Origin: Polaribacter cellanae
GTDB lineage: Bacteria > Bacteroidota > Bacteroidia > Flavobacteriales > Flavobacteriaceae
Assembly: GCF_017569185.1 (NCBI RefSeq)
Contig: NZ_CP071869.1
Span: 2,904,001-2,968,000, forward strand
Length of the DNA: 64,000 nt
Direction: 5' to 3'
The notes beneath the pieces are model-generated. The model was not told where the DNA came from. It made no database searches and was given only the letters and a program-made list of their open reading frames with translations. Shown here in pieces: positions 9,074 to 18,526 of this stretch. The position numbers and the translations under genes were made by a program. Position 1 is the first letter of the stretch, and the number at the start of each line of letters is the position of its first letter.

Positions 9074-11476
9074 CTATGCCTCCATAGATATTAGAACCAT
9101 TTTTAATTCCATATACGTAATATCTGCATCTACTTTTTCTTTGAGCGCACTTAAAACCTTTACCTCACCAGCTTCTTCGATTTGATTACGGATTTTTTTA
9201 TAGCGTTTTAAATCGATTAATTCTAACACATCTATGTCGCCTGAAGAGATGTAATTCGCCAAATGATTTTCGATGGTTCCTGTTGTTAAGCTGCGTTCTT
9301 TGGCAATTTCTTTGATAGATAAACCCGATTTAAACAACTCAAAAGAAATTTGTTTTGTCGGTTTTTTAGCTTCTTTTTTCTGCTCGTTAAATTTGTTTAT
9401 TCCGTTTTCTGTGCAATACTTATTTATAACTTCTAAAATTTCGTCTCCATATTTTGCAACTCTGGTTTTACCCATTCCTTTTACTTTTAAAAGCTCTTGT
9501 GGAGTTCTTGGCAAGGTATCGCACATGGCATACAAAGCTTCTTGGGTAAATATTTGAAACGCAGGAATGTTTTCTGCAATACGAATTTCGTCTCGCAATT
9601 CTCGTAATTTTAATGCCAAAATTGGGTCGCGTTTCGAAGCTACTTTTTTCTTCTTTTTCGACTCCATATTTTGCAAAACTGCTTTTGCTCTTACTTCTAA
9701 ATACGACTGAACTTTAAAACCAGTCGTCATTTTTTGTAAGGCAAATAACTTTTCTTCTAATTTTTCTTGAAGTGAATCAAACTGTTTTGAGAAATCTTTT
9801 TTTACAGCTTTATTATCTGTGGAAAAATTAATGGCATCTAAAGGTTTTGCGATATTATTTTGTGTGTGATTTAAAAAATAAGCAACTGCTTTTGTAAATC
9901 GTTCGTGAATTGTAGAACTATTTTCTGGAAGAATATTGTCTTCTGAAAGTACTTTTAACTGATTTTTAAAACTATTGGAAACTCTCATTAAAGCAACAAC
10001 TCCATCGTCTTTTATCGTTTGCAAATGATCAACAACATCACCTTTTATACTGGTTTGGTTTTTATAAAAAATATCGATTAATCTTGAAATTGGATATAAA
10101 AATGGTTGATAATCGAATAACTCCGAAATTAAATTCAGTTGAAATTCAATTTCAGATTGGTTAAGAATATTTTCATCTGGATGATTTTCTTCTACCTCTT
10201 TATTAAAAACGCTAACGGTTTTATCATTTATAATTGCATTGCTGGTAATTGGCGTTTTTAAAACCAAACCTTCCAAAGAAGTACACCTACTTAATGCTAC
10301 ATAAGTTTGCCCATGTGCAAAGGATGCTTCTGCATCTATAATTGCTTTTTCGAAGGTTAACCCTTGACTTTTATGAATGGTAATTGCCCAAGCCAAACGT
10401 AATGGAATTTGTGAAAAAGCGCCAACCAAATCTTCTTTTATCTCTTTTGTTTCTTCGTTTATGGAGTAATTAATATTAGACCAAGTTTCTTTTTCTGTAA
10501 CAATTTCATCTGCTTCATTTCCACATTGCACAGTTACAGAAGTTTTAGAAATGTCTGTAATAATTCCTATTTTTCCGTTGAAATATCTTTTTTCTTGTGA
10601 AGAATCGTTTTTAATAAACATAACTTGCGCACCTACTTTTAATTCTAATTTGGCTGCATTTGGATACGAGTTTTCACTAAATTTTCCTGAAATTTCAGCT
10701 TCAAAAAAACGACTTTTATTGGTAATTTTATTAAGCTCTGAATTGTTGATTAAATTCGCCCTATTATTATGAGTTGTTAGTGTAATATAACCTTCTTCTT
10801 TACTTGGAGAAAAAGTTGGATTGTAACGTTCGTTTAAAATTTTAGCTGATGTTGAAGATAAATTATCGTTTCTAATTTCATTTAAAATCGTAATAAAATC
10901 TTCGTTTTTCTGACGATAAATATGTTTCAGCTCAATAGAAACTACATTTGCTTCTTGAAACGCTTTTGAGCTAAAAAAATAAACTGTATTGTAATATTGT
11001 TGCAATAAACTCCATTCATTTGGTCGAACAACTGGTGCTAATTGTTGCAAATCGCCAATCATTAAAATTTGTGCACCACCAAAAACTTTATTTCGGTTTT
11101 TATAACGACGCATTACTTGATCTATTCCATCCAACAAATCTGCACGAACCATAGAAATTTCGTCTATAATTACTAAATCTAAAGATTTTATAATATCAAT
11201 TTTTGTTTTCGAAAACCTACGTTGTTGGTTATTTGGAGGCTGATTTGGTAAAATAGGCCCAAAAGGCATTTGAAAAAAAGAATGAATCGTAACACCTTTT
11301 GCATTAATTGCTGCAACTCCTGTTGGTGCCACAATTACCAATCTTTTTAAAGATTGGTTTTTAATTTGATGTAAAAAAGTAGTTTTTCCTGTACCAGCTT
11401 TTCCTGTAATAAACAGGTTTCTATCTGTTTTTTCGACGAAGTCTATCGCAAGTTCTAGCTCAGGATTTGTTTGCAT
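9074..11476 (-). CDS. Pif1-like helicase with HRDC and C-terminal HTH domains
   Basis: Superfamily 1B DNA helicase of 800 residues. It has Walker A GKAGTGKT (residues 25-32), motif Ia APTGVAAINAKG, Walker B VIIDEISM, GGAQILMIGDLQQLAPV (motif III), and a C-terminal helicase motif AWAITIHKSQGLTFEKAIID near residue 370. An HRDC-type domain follows at about 615-690 (LRELRDEIRIAENIPAFQIF to KGMGKTRVAKYGDEIL). The C-terminal helix-turn-helix region is LFKSGLSIKEIAKERSL. Such proteins are common in Bacteroidota and probably act in replication-fork or G-quadruplex processing. The exact role is inferred. Confidence 0.9.
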   Translation of the reverse strand: MQTNPELELAIDFVEKTDRNLFITGKAGTGKTTFLHQIKNQSLKRLVIVAPTGVAAINAKGVTIHSFFQMPFGPILPNQPPNNQQRRFSKTKIDIIKSLDLVIIDEISMVRADLLDGIDQVMRRYKNRNKVFGGAQILMIGDLQQLAPVVRPNEWSLLQQYYNTVYFFSSKAFQEANVVSIELKHIYRQKNEDFITILNEIRNDNLSSTSAKILNERYNPTFSPSKEEGYITLTTHNNRANLINNSELNKITNKSRFFEAEISGKFSENSYPNAAKLELKVGAQVMFIKNDSSQEKRYFNGKIGIITDISKTSVTVQCGNEADEIVTEKETWSNINYSINEETKEIKEDLVGAFSQIPLRLAWAITIHKSQGLTFEKAIIDAEASFAHGQTYVALSRCTSLEGLVLKTPITSNAIINDKTVSVFNKEVEENHPDENILNQSEIEFQLNLISELFDYQPFLYPISRLIDIFYKNQTSIKGDVVDHLQTIKDDGVVALMRVSNSFKNQLKVLSEDNILPENSSTIHERFTKAVAYFLNHTQNNIAKPLDAINFSTDNKAVKKDFSKQFDSLQEKLEEKLFALQKMTTGFKVQSYLEVRAKAVLQNMESKKKKKVASKRDPILALKLRELRDEIRIAENIPAFQIFTQEALYAMCDTLPRTPQELLKVKGMGKTRVAKYGDEILEVINKYCTENGINKFNEQKKEAKKPTKQISFELFKSGLSIKEIAKERSLTTGTIENHLANYISSGDIDVLELIDLKRYKKIRNQIEEAGEVKVLSALKEKVDADITYMELKMVLISMEA

Positions 11477-11517
11477 TTTCTACTTTTTGATGCAAGGTAA
11501 AAAATCAATAAGTATTT

Positions 11518-12382
11518 CTATTTATTATTATTGATAAATTCAATAATTTTCTTATAATTTTTATTCCAAGGAAAAAAGAACTGAGTCATCATAGGAATAT
11601 GTTTCATAGTTTGATAATTTATTTTCACTTCCGGCTGAAACTTTTTTAATTCTTCAACAAAATCTTTATTCTGAGAAATAATGGAAGGATATGTTTTTGT
11701 ACCCACAAATATTAAAAAAAGGTGGCGCTTTTTCAGTTAAGGAATAAATAGGCGAAGCATCTTTCCAGTTTTCCTCGTTTTTAGTCCATGTTACATCGTA
11801 ATTATATTGCTCTGTTGGCGGATTTTCTTTTAAATAAGAATACATATCTAAACCTGCAGAATCATTTAAAATAACCCCTTTTATAATATCAGGATTTTCT
11901 AAATATTTTGAATTTGTTGCTGTCAATGCAATTAAATGTCCTCCAGCAGAATGCCCCATTAAAAATATTTCGTTCGGATTTCCATTGTATTTTTCAATAT
12001 TGTTAAACGTCCATTTTATAGCACCAGCAACTTCTTTAGCCATGGTGTCATAATTTCCATTGGGACTTAAAGTATAATTAGGAATTACAGTTACCACCTC
12101 TTTTTTAGCAAAATTTCTACCTAAAAAACCATAAATTCCTTTTCTACCTTCCATCCAATAACCACCATGAATAAATATAATTACAGGATTATTTTTAGAG
12201 TTTCGAGTTTTAAAAACATTTAATTCTGGTAAATTTTCTACTAATGCTTTTGAAGTCTTTAAGTAAGAAATATCTGTAAATTTCTTAGACGCACAACTCG
12301 TCCATAAAAAAGCAGAAATAACAAGTAATAAAAATTTAGAATAGGTTACTATTAATTTATAAGAGTCTCTTTTCTTTTTCAT
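11518..12382 (-). pseudogene. Alpha/beta-hydrolase (esterase) with a frameshift
   Basis: The first 230 or so codons (start 12382) encode a lipoprotein-like signal (LWTSC), then a BD-FAE/arylformamidase-like esterase: FIHGGYWMEGRKG (oxyanion-hole HGG) and FLMGHSAGGHLIAL (nucleophile Ser). After SLTEKAPPFF the frame is lost in a run of seven T at about 11712-11718. The missing C-terminal part (GTKTYPSIISQNKDFVEEL, then NYQTMKHIPMMTQFF with the catalytic His) continues in another frame to 11518. Joining the two gives a full-length enzyme. A one-base indel in a homopolymer may be a real lesion, phase variation or a sequencing error. Confidence 0.75.
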
Positions 12383-12394
12383 TTTATAAAATTA

Positions 12395-12424
12395 AACAAA
12401 AAATCCCGAGCAAAAGCTCGAGAT
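12395..12424 (-). terminator. Terminator after the 2-oxoglutarate dehydrogenase E2 gene
   Basis: The minus-strand transcript forms a 9-bp stem around the loop TTTT, with one position that is a G-U pair only on this strand, and a following T-run. The strand asymmetry supports termination of leftward transcription. Confidence 0.7.
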
Positions 12425-12473
12425 TTTTATATTTATAAGTAAGACTTGGACAAACTCAGCCCAAACCCTTGAT

Positions 12474-13691
12474 TTACATTTCTAATGCTTTTGTAGGATT
12501 ATTATCCATTAATAATTCCACAGGATTTTCCAAAGCTTCTTTCACAGCCACTAAAAAACCAACAGATTCACGTCCATCAATAATTCTATGATCGTAAGAC
12601 AAAGCAACATACATAATTGGCTGAATAACAACACCACCATTAACAGCCATTGGTCTGTTTACAATATTGTGCATTCCTAAAATTCCACTTTGTGGAGGAT
12701 TAATAATTGGTGTAGATAACATGGAACCAAAAACACCACCATTGGTAATCGTAAACGTTCCCCCAGTCATTTCATCAATTGTAATTTGCCCATCTCGCGC
12801 GCGTAGAGCCAATCGTTTTACTTCGCTTTCTACACCTCTAAAAGATAAGTTTTCTGCATTTCTAATTACTGGAACCATTAAACCTTTTGGCCCAGAAACT
12901 GCAATAGAAATATCTTGAAAATCGTGTTTAATTTGATAATCTCCATCAATCATCGAATTTACATCTGGATACATTTTTAATGCTCTAACAACTGCCAAAG
13001 TAAAGAAAGACATAAACCCTAAACCAACTCCGTGTTTTGCTTTAAAATTTTCTTTATACTCTTTTCGTAAATCGAAAATTGGCTGCATATTCACCTCGTT
13101 AAACGTTGTTAACATGGCTGTTTCACTTTTTACAGCTACCAAACGTTCTGCAACTTTTCTACGTAACATAGACATTTTCTTACGCTCTGTTCCACGAGAT
13201 CCGTTTGCAGGTTGTGTTCCCATAGAAGGCACTGCTTTTACAGCATCGTCTTTGGTAATTCTACCATCTTTTCCTGTTCCTTTAATCGAAGAACCATCCA
13301 TACCTTTTTCTGCCAAAACTTTTTTAGCAGCTGGTGATGCTACTCCAGAAGCATAGGTATCTTTTTTCTCTACACTTGGCGCGACTTTTTCTTCTTTTGT
13401 TGGCGCTTCTTTTGTTGGTTGCTTTTCTGATGCATCTCCTTCAGGTTTTGCTGCACTTGTATCGATTAAACACACAACAGCACCAACCTCTACAGCATCT
13501 CCTTCTTCCGCTTTTAAAGTGATAATTCCACTTTCTTCGGCTGGTAATTCTAAAGTTGCTTTGTCAGAATCTACTTCTGCAATCGGTTGATCTTTTTCTA
13601 CATAATCTCCATCTTCAACTAACCAAGTTGCAATTTCTACTTCTGTAATCGATTCTCCTGGAGAAGGAACTTTCATTTCTAAAACACTCAT
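12474..13691 (-). CDS. sucB: 2-oxoglutarate dehydrogenase E2 (dihydrolipoyl succinyltransferase)
   Basis: TCA-cycle E2 core enzyme, 405 residues. The N-terminal lipoyl domain carries the lipoylated Lys44 in DSDKATLEL. An Ala/Pro/Glu/Lys-rich linker leads to the peripheral-subunit-binding domain ([14 protein letters not shown] to [11 protein letters not shown]). The catalytic domain ends with [10 protein letters not shown], in which His368 and Asp372 are the catalytic pair. The single lipoyl domain and the size match succinyl- rather than acetyl-transferases, and the E1 gene lies immediately upstream on the same strand. A 210-base gap separates them, so a separate promoter is possible. Confidence 0.95.
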   Translation of the reverse strand: MSVLEMKVPSPGESITEVEIATWLVEDGDYVEKDQPIAEVDSDKATLELPAEESGIITLKAEEGDAVEVGAVVCLIDTSAAKPEGDASEKQPTKEAPTKEEKVAPSVEKKDTYASGVASPAAKKVLAEKGMDGSSIKGTGKDGRITKDDAVKAVPSMGTQPANGSRGTERKKMSMLRRKVAERLVAVKSETAMLTTFNEVNMQPIFDLRKEYKENFKAKHGVGLGFMSFFTLAVVRALKMYPDVNSMIDGDYQIKHDFQDISIAVSGPKGLMVPVIRNAENLSFRGVESEVKRLALRARDGQITIDEMTGGTFTITNGGVFGSMLSTPIINPPQSGILGMHNIVNRPMAVNGGVVIQPIMYVALSYDHRIIDGRESVGFLVAVKEALENPVELLMDNNPTKALEM

Positions 13692-13754
13692 GGTTTTTTA
13701 TTTTACTTGCGCCGAAATTATTTCAGCATTTAATTATTTTAACTTTTATTTTTT

Positions 13755-13900
13755 GGGCGTTTTAACAGGCTTTCCACTATATCTTTTTATTTGACAACTT
13801 CTCTTAAAACTTCGTTTGCTACTTTCAATAAAAATACTTTTTTATTTCAGTAATGCTCGAAGAGACAAATAAAAAGGATGTCGTTTCAATCCTTAACGCG
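13755..13900. repeat. Degenerate Bacteroidota intergenic repeat (GGGCG...GGCTTTC type)
   Basis: Between sucA and sucB the text runs TTTTTTGGGCGTT, ACAGGCTTTCCACTATATC, then AAAGGATGTCGTTTCAATCC and TTAACGC. This has the layout of an intergenic element I know from many flavobacterial genomes, which starts GGGCG, contains GGGCTTTC and ends CCTAACGC. Recognition is from memory and the copy is degenerate. Confidence 0.4.
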
Positions 13901-13901
13901 C

Positions 13902-16634
13902 TTACTCATTACTAAAAACACTATCAATAACACCTTTATGACGTTTTTTGAATCTTGTGCTTGAACCTGCTGCAGGAACTGCGTAATATTTACGAGAACG
14001 AATATTTAATTTTACCAAATCGAAACGTTCTAACATAAAACTCCAAGCTCCCATATTTCTTGGTTCTTCTTGTGCCCAAACGTAATTTTTTACATTCGGA
14101 TATCTATCTATTGCTTTTTGTAATTTCTCTAAATGCAATGGAAATAATTGTTCTATTCTAACTAAAGCAACATCTTCTCTTTCTAAATTTTCTCTTTCTT
14201 CTAATAAATCGTAATAAAATTTCCCCATACAAAAAACCAACTTTGTTACTTTTTCTGGGTTTATAGTATCATCTATTACTTCTTGAAATTCGCCAGTTGC
14301 CAAATCTTCAATAGAAGAAATAACTTTTGTATGTCTTAATAAACTTTTTGGAGTAAATACAATTAATGGTTTTCTATAATCGCGTTTCATTTGACGACGC
14401 AATAAATGATAGAAATTCGCAGGCGTTGTACAATTTGCAAGTGTCATATTATCTTCTGCACACAATTGTAAATAACGTTCTATTCTTGCAGATGAATGTT
14501 CAGAACCTTGCCCTTCATAACCATGAGGTAATAACACCACAATTCCGTTTTGTAATTTCCATTTATCTTCTGCTGCAGAAATATATTGGTCGAACATTAT
14601 TTGAGCTCCGTTAGAGAAATCTCCAAACTGTGCTTCCCAAATGGTTAATGTATTTGGGTTACCCATTGCATACCCATAATCGAAACCAAGAACTCCATAT
14701 TCAGATAATAACGAGTTGTAAATCGTCATTTGTCCTTTACTTTTTGGGTTTCTGTTTAAAAGGTTGATTCTCTCTTCTGAAAGTTCGTCACGTAAAATGG
14801 CGTGTCTGTGAGAAAAAGTTCCTCTTTCTACATCTTGCCCAGAAATACGCACATTAAAACCTTCTTCCATTAAAGATCCATAAGCTAAATTCTCTGCCAT
14901 TCCCCAATCTAATTGATTGGTTTCGAAAGCCATTTTTGCTCTTCCTTGTAATATACGTTCTGCTTTTCTAACAAATTTTACACCTTCAGGAACTGTAGAA
15001 ACTACTTTTGCAATATTTTTTAAATTGTTTGCTTCATATGTTGTATCAATAGGTTGTAACATCGCTGGTAATTCTTCACGATCGAAACCTTCCCAAGTAG
15101 ATTGCATGAATTCTTTAACTTTCGATGTTTCTACTTTTTTAGATTCATCGAATTCAGTCTCCAACATATCCTTAAATTCTGTAGTAATTTCAGCTAAATA
15201 ATTTTTATCTATGCTTCCTTCTTGCAATAATTTTTCTGCATAAATCTCTTTTACATTCTCATGTTTAGAGATTGCTTTGTATAATTTTGGTTGTGTAAAA
15301 CGAGGCTCATCACCTTCATTATGTCCGTATTTTCTGTATCCTAAAAGATCTATAAAAATATCGGTTTTAAATTTCATTCTAAATTCTAAAGCCATTTGCA
15401 TTGCATGACAAACTGCTTCTGTATCATCTGCATTTACGTGTAAAACTGGCGATAAAGTTACTTTTGCAACGTCTGTACAATAGGTACTTGAGCGTGCATC
15501 TAAATAATTTGTGGTAAACCCAATTTGGTTATTTACCACAATATGTATTGTTCCTCCGGTTTTATAACCATTCAACTTTGCCATTTGAACAACTTCGTAG
15601 GCAATTCCTTGACCTGCAATCGCAGCATCCCCATGAATAATTATTGGAAGAATCTTACTTGAATCTCCATCGTATTTTCTATCGATTTTTGCTCTTGTAA
15701 TTCCTTCTGCAACTGCTGCCACAGTTTCTAAGTGAGATGGGTTTGGAACCAAGTTCATTTTAATTTCGTTGCCATCTCTATAGGTTTTACTTAACGTTAA
15801 ACCCAAATGGTATTTTACATCTCCATCGATATCTTCGTCTTCGAAATCTTTTCCTTCAAACTCACTAAATAAATCTCTTACTGGTTTTTTAAAAATGTTT
15901 ACTAACGTATTTAAACGACCTCTATGTGCCATTCCTAAAACACATTCTTTAACGCCAAAATTTTCTGCAGCTTCTCTTAAAACAACTGCCATTCCTGGAA
16001 TTAGTGATTCTCCTCCTTCTAAAGAAAAACGCTTTTGTCCTACATATTTTGTTTGTAAAAAACTTTCGAAAGTAACTGCTTGATTTAGTTTTCCTAAAAT
16101 ATATTTTTTAGATTCTATAGAATAACTTGGGTGATTATCGTTCTCGTTCAAACGTTTTTGCCACCATTTTAATTTTATGGGGTTTCTCATATACATATAT
16201 TCCACTCCAATAGAATCGCAATAAATAGTTTTAAGATGACTAATTATTTCAGACAGTTTTACTCTTCCTAAACCCAAAACATCTCCTGCAGAGAATTCTT
16301 TGTTTAAATCGTTTTCGGTTAAGCCGAAGTTTTCGATTTCTAAAGTTGGTTCGTATTGTCTTCTTTCTCTTACTGGATTTGTTTTTGTGAATAAATGTCC
16401 ACGTGTTCTATATCCATTAATCAAGTCTACCACTAAAAATTCCTTCTTAACTTCTTGAGGGATTTTTATTGAGGTTTCTTCATCTTTTAAAGAATAATCT
16501 TCATTAGCCAAGTCGTATCCTTGAAAAAAGCTTCTCCAACTTGGTTCAACAGAATCTGGGTTTACTAAGTATTGATCGTATAAATCGGCTATAAAGCCTG
16601 TATGTGCTGCGTTTAAGAACGAAAATTTGTCCAT
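13902..16634 (-). CDS. sucA: 2-oxoglutarate dehydrogenase E1 component
   Basis: Thiamine-diphosphate-dependent E1 subunit, 910 residues, which decarboxylates 2-oxoglutarate and passes the succinyl group to the E2 lipoyl arm. The N-terminal E1-specific segment is present (FLNAAHTGFIADLYDQYL, then PSWRSFFQGYD). The active-site regions MAHRGRLNTLVN and HGDAAIAGQGIAYEV are intact, as is the cofactor-binding stretch NNQIGFTTN. The C-terminal transketolase-like domain has VLLPHGYEGQGSEHSSARIE. Length is normal for the family. A minus-strand promoter box lies 40 bases upstream, divergent from tRNA-Asn. Confidence 0.96.
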   Translation of the reverse strand: MDKFSFLNAAHTGFIADLYDQYLVNPDSVEPSWRSFFQGYDLANEDYSLKDEETSIKIPQEVKKEFLVVDLINGYRTRGHLFTKTNPVRERRQYEPTLEIENFGLTENDLNKEFSAGDVLGLGRVKLSEIISHLKTIYCDSIGVEYMYMRNPIKLKWWQKRLNENDNHPSYSIESKKYILGKLNQAVTFESFLQTKYVGQKRFSLEGGESLIPGMAVVLREAAENFGVKECVLGMAHRGRLNTLVNIFKKPVRDLFSEFEGKDFEDEDIDGDVKYHLGLTLSKTYRDGNEIKMNLVPNPSHLETVAAVAEGITRAKIDRKYDGDSSKILPIIIHGDAAIAGQGIAYEVVQMAKLNGYKTGGTIHIVVNNQIGFTTNYLDARSSTYCTDVAKVTLSPVLHVNADDTEAVCHAMQMALEFRMKFKTDIFIDLLGYRKYGHNEGDEPRFTQPKLYKAISKHENVKEIYAEKLLQEGSIDKNYLAEITTEFKDMLETEFDESKKVETSKVKEFMQSTWEGFDREELPAMLQPIDTTYEANNLKNIAKVVSTVPEGVKFVRKAERILQGRAKMAFETNQLDWGMAENLAYGSLMEEGFNVRISGQDVERGTFSHRHAILRDELSEERINLLNRNPKSKGQMTIYNSLLSEYGVLGFDYGYAMGNPNTLTIWEAQFGDFSNGAQIMFDQYISAAEDKWKLQNGIVVLLPHGYEGQGSEHSSARIERYLQLCAEDNMTLANCTTPANFYHLLRRQMKRDYRKPLIVFTPKSLLRHTKVISSIEDLATGEFQEVIDDTINPEKVTKLVFCMGKFYYDLLEERENLEREDVALVRIEQLFPLHLEKLQKAIDRYPNVKNYVWAQEEPRNMGAWSFMLERFDLVKLNIRSRKYYAVPAAGSSTRFKKRHKGVIDSVFSNE

Positions 16635-16673
16635 ATAATATTTTGTGCCTTTTGTGTAAGCTTATTACTAAAA

Positions 16674-16681
16674 CAAAAATA
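16674..16681 (-). promoter_or_regulatory. -7 promoter box for sucA
   Basis: The minus strand reads TATTTTTG (TAnnTTTG), 40 bases upstream of the sucA start. Confidence 0.45.
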
Positions 16682-16756
16682 CAATATTTGAAATTAATCG
16701 AGAATTAATTTCTGTCATAAAAGAGTAAAAAAAAATAAATTTTTTTTCGAAAAGTA

Positions 16757-16787
16757 TTTGGAGATGTATTAAAAAAAATTATATTTG
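16757..16787 (+). promoter_or_regulatory. Promoter for tRNA-Asn
   Basis: A TTTG element at 16757-16760 and TATATTTG at 16780-16787, separated by 19 bases, the standard Bacteroidota -33/-7 arrangement. The tRNA starts 30 bases downstream. Confidence 0.7.
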
Positions 16788-16816
16788 CACTCGCTAATCA
16801 CAAATGTGAAGCAAAC

Positions 16817-16890
16817 TCCTCTTTAGCTCAGTTGGTTAGAGCATCTGACTGTTAATCAGAGGGTCCAAGGTTCGAGTCCTTGAAGAGGAG
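16817..16890 (+). tRNA. tRNA-Asn (GTT)
   Basis: The acceptor TCCTCTT pairs with AAGAGGA, with discriminator G. The D-arm is GCTCAGTTGGTTAGAGC. The anticodon stem TCTGA/TCAGA encloses CTGTTAA with anticodon GTT (16851-16853). The T-arm GGTTCGAGTCC is canonical. Confidence 0.96.
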
Positions 16891-16896
16891 CAAAAA

Positions 16897-16928
16897 AACC
16901 TTATCATTTTTTGATAAGGTTTTTTTTA
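16897..16928 (+). terminator. Terminator after tRNA-Asn
   Basis: A perfect 10-bp stem, AACCTTATCA and TGATAAGGTT, with a short T loop and eight following T residues. Confidence 0.88.
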
Positions 16929-16929
16929 T

Positions 16930-17590
16930 ACGTTATTGTTTTTGATGGAATTCTACATAAAACACTGTTTGTTAAATAATTAAAACTTGTTTTCATCAAG
17001 TTTCGTTTTTAGAATATGAAACACAACCGTTATAATATTCTGGAATTGGGTTGTAATATTAAACTTCCTTACCGACTTTTTTGAAGTAAAAAATCCAAAA
17101 AGTATGTAATGTCTTATAAAAGTTAAATATTTATAAACATAACTAAGTGTATTTATCTTCGACTTTTTCTGATGATTTTTTTAATAAATTGAAAATTTGC
17201 TGTTGTTTTTCTTCATTTTGATTAAAATAAATAAGCAAAATTTAAAAAAAACTTATTTCTTTCCTTCTAAAATATTTTTTTGAATTTATTTTTAAAAATA
17301 ATTCTACTCCTTTAATAAAAGATTGCTGAATTTCTTTTGGAAAGGCATTTTTTAAATAAAATCTATAAACTGAGATAATTTTAAAGCTTTAATAGCTAAA
17401 AAATTCTTAAAAACCTTTTCTTTTTTTATAAAACAAACATTAACTCCAAGCAGATAACTAAAAATCAAAAAAAAATATTACAAAACCATAAAAAAGCTAT
17501 TTATATAGCAGTAAATTTAAGTCTAAAAAGAAAGAAAGAATTGTACACTTTAAACAAATTTGATTTTAAATTAAAAAAAAACAAAAAAGT
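16930..17590. other. Gene-free AT-rich stretch between tRNA-Asn and tRNA-Gly
   Basis: About 660 bases without a convincing open frame. The stretch is very A/T-rich with long homopolymer runs and frequent stops in all frames. I see no RNA fold, repeat or mobile-element signature. Confidence 0.6.
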
Positions 17591-17591
17591 A

Positions 17592-17622
17592 TTTGCAAGA
17601 TAAACAAAACATATTATATTTG
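17592..17622 (+). promoter_or_regulatory. Promoter for the tRNA-Gly / tRNA-Leu pair
   Basis: TTTG at 17592-17595 and TATATTTG at 17615-17622, with a 19-base gap identical to that of the tRNA-Asn promoter. Confidence 0.7.
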
Positions 17623-17689
17623 CACCTCTCTTAAAACATATAGAATTAATTTTATTTTTTTGAGCAAGTTCTAAATAAAAATAATGACT

Positions 17690-17761
17690 GCGAAAGTAGC
17701 TCAGGGGTAGAGCATCACCTTGCCAAGGTGGGGGTCGCGGGTTCAAATCCCGTCTTTCGCT
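17690..17761 (+). tRNA. tRNA-Gly (GCC)
   Basis: The acceptor GCGAAAG pairs with CTTTCGC, with discriminator T. The D-arm is GCTCAGGGGTAGAGC, the anticodon loop TTGCCAA carries GCC, and the T-arm is GGGTTCAAATCCC. It is the first of a two-tRNA transcript. Confidence 0.95.
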
Positions 17762-17779
17762 CTATTTTATAATACCAAT

Positions 17780-17865
17780 GCTGAAGTGGTGGAATTGGTA
17801 GACACGCTGGACTTAAAATCCAGTGAGCAGTAATGCTCGTATGGGTTCAAGTCCCATCTTCAGTA
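17780..17865 (+). tRNA. tRNA-Leu (TAA)
   Basis: 86 bases with the long variable arm of a class II tRNA (TGAGCAGTAATGCTCGT). The acceptor GCTGAAG pairs with CTTCAGT, and the anticodon loop CTTAAAA contains TAA. It follows tRNA-Gly by 18 bases. Confidence 0.95.
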
Positions 17866-17869
17866 CAAT

Positions 17870-17906
17870 AACCGTTGTTAATCTTTTGATTTTCAGCGGT
17901 TTTTTG
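17870..17906 (+). terminator. Terminator after tRNA-Leu
   Basis: The stem AACCGTTG / CAGCGGTT (one wobble) encloses an inner AATC/GATT helix, followed by a T-run. Confidence 0.75.
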
Positions 17907-17909
17907 TTT

Positions 17910-18526
17910 TTAAAATCCATATATTTATTTCCGACAATTCAATATAAAAATTATACTGCTTTAACGATTTTTGAATCCGAAAAAATATCATCATAAGAAA
18001 CAATAAAATACAGTAAATATTGGTAAAACTTCTAGTTATTAATCATTATAAAAACAAAACTTACTTAAGAAAAAGCTACACAAACAAACTATTAAGATAG
18101 TAATACTAAGAATTTGTTTGGGTTATATAAAGCTGACATAATTACGAATATACTGTTTCACAAGAGTATGGAAATTATATACTTAGTAATTGTTTTTAGT
18201 TGAAAAAATCATCAACAAAAAAATTGAAAATTACAGAAAAACAACCGCTAAATTTTAGCATCCTAAAATAGAGCTTAAAAAATACTTAGTAAAATCTGGG
18301 GTTTTTACTTATCGTTTTTTAACAAACCCGTTATAATAGGTAAGCATGCTCTCTTCCTTTTGTATATGACCCTTACTTTTCTACTTATTTATTGTTTAAA
18401 AAGACTTACACGTGTTATTATTATACTCATATAAAAATAAAAAAAATATTTATGAATTACATCTTCTAATAATTCTGATGTATATTTAGACACAATTAAA
18501 ATTCAATAACAACCAAAACCCAAATT
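17910..18526. other. Gene-free AT-rich stretch upstream of the symporter
   Basis: About 600 bases with no supported open frame, RNA or repeat on either strand. No exact TAnnTTTG box was found close to the symporter start, so its promoter is unassigned. Confidence 0.55.

Noticed and set aside
12667..15201. Several 80-95 codon plus-strand frames within sucA and sucB
   Set aside because: Antisense shadows of conserved enzymes with no independent evidence.
17501..17746. Minus-strand frame of 81 codons overlapping tRNA-Gly
   Set aside because: It lies across a tRNA gene; its first residues are the translated tRNA, a common false positive.
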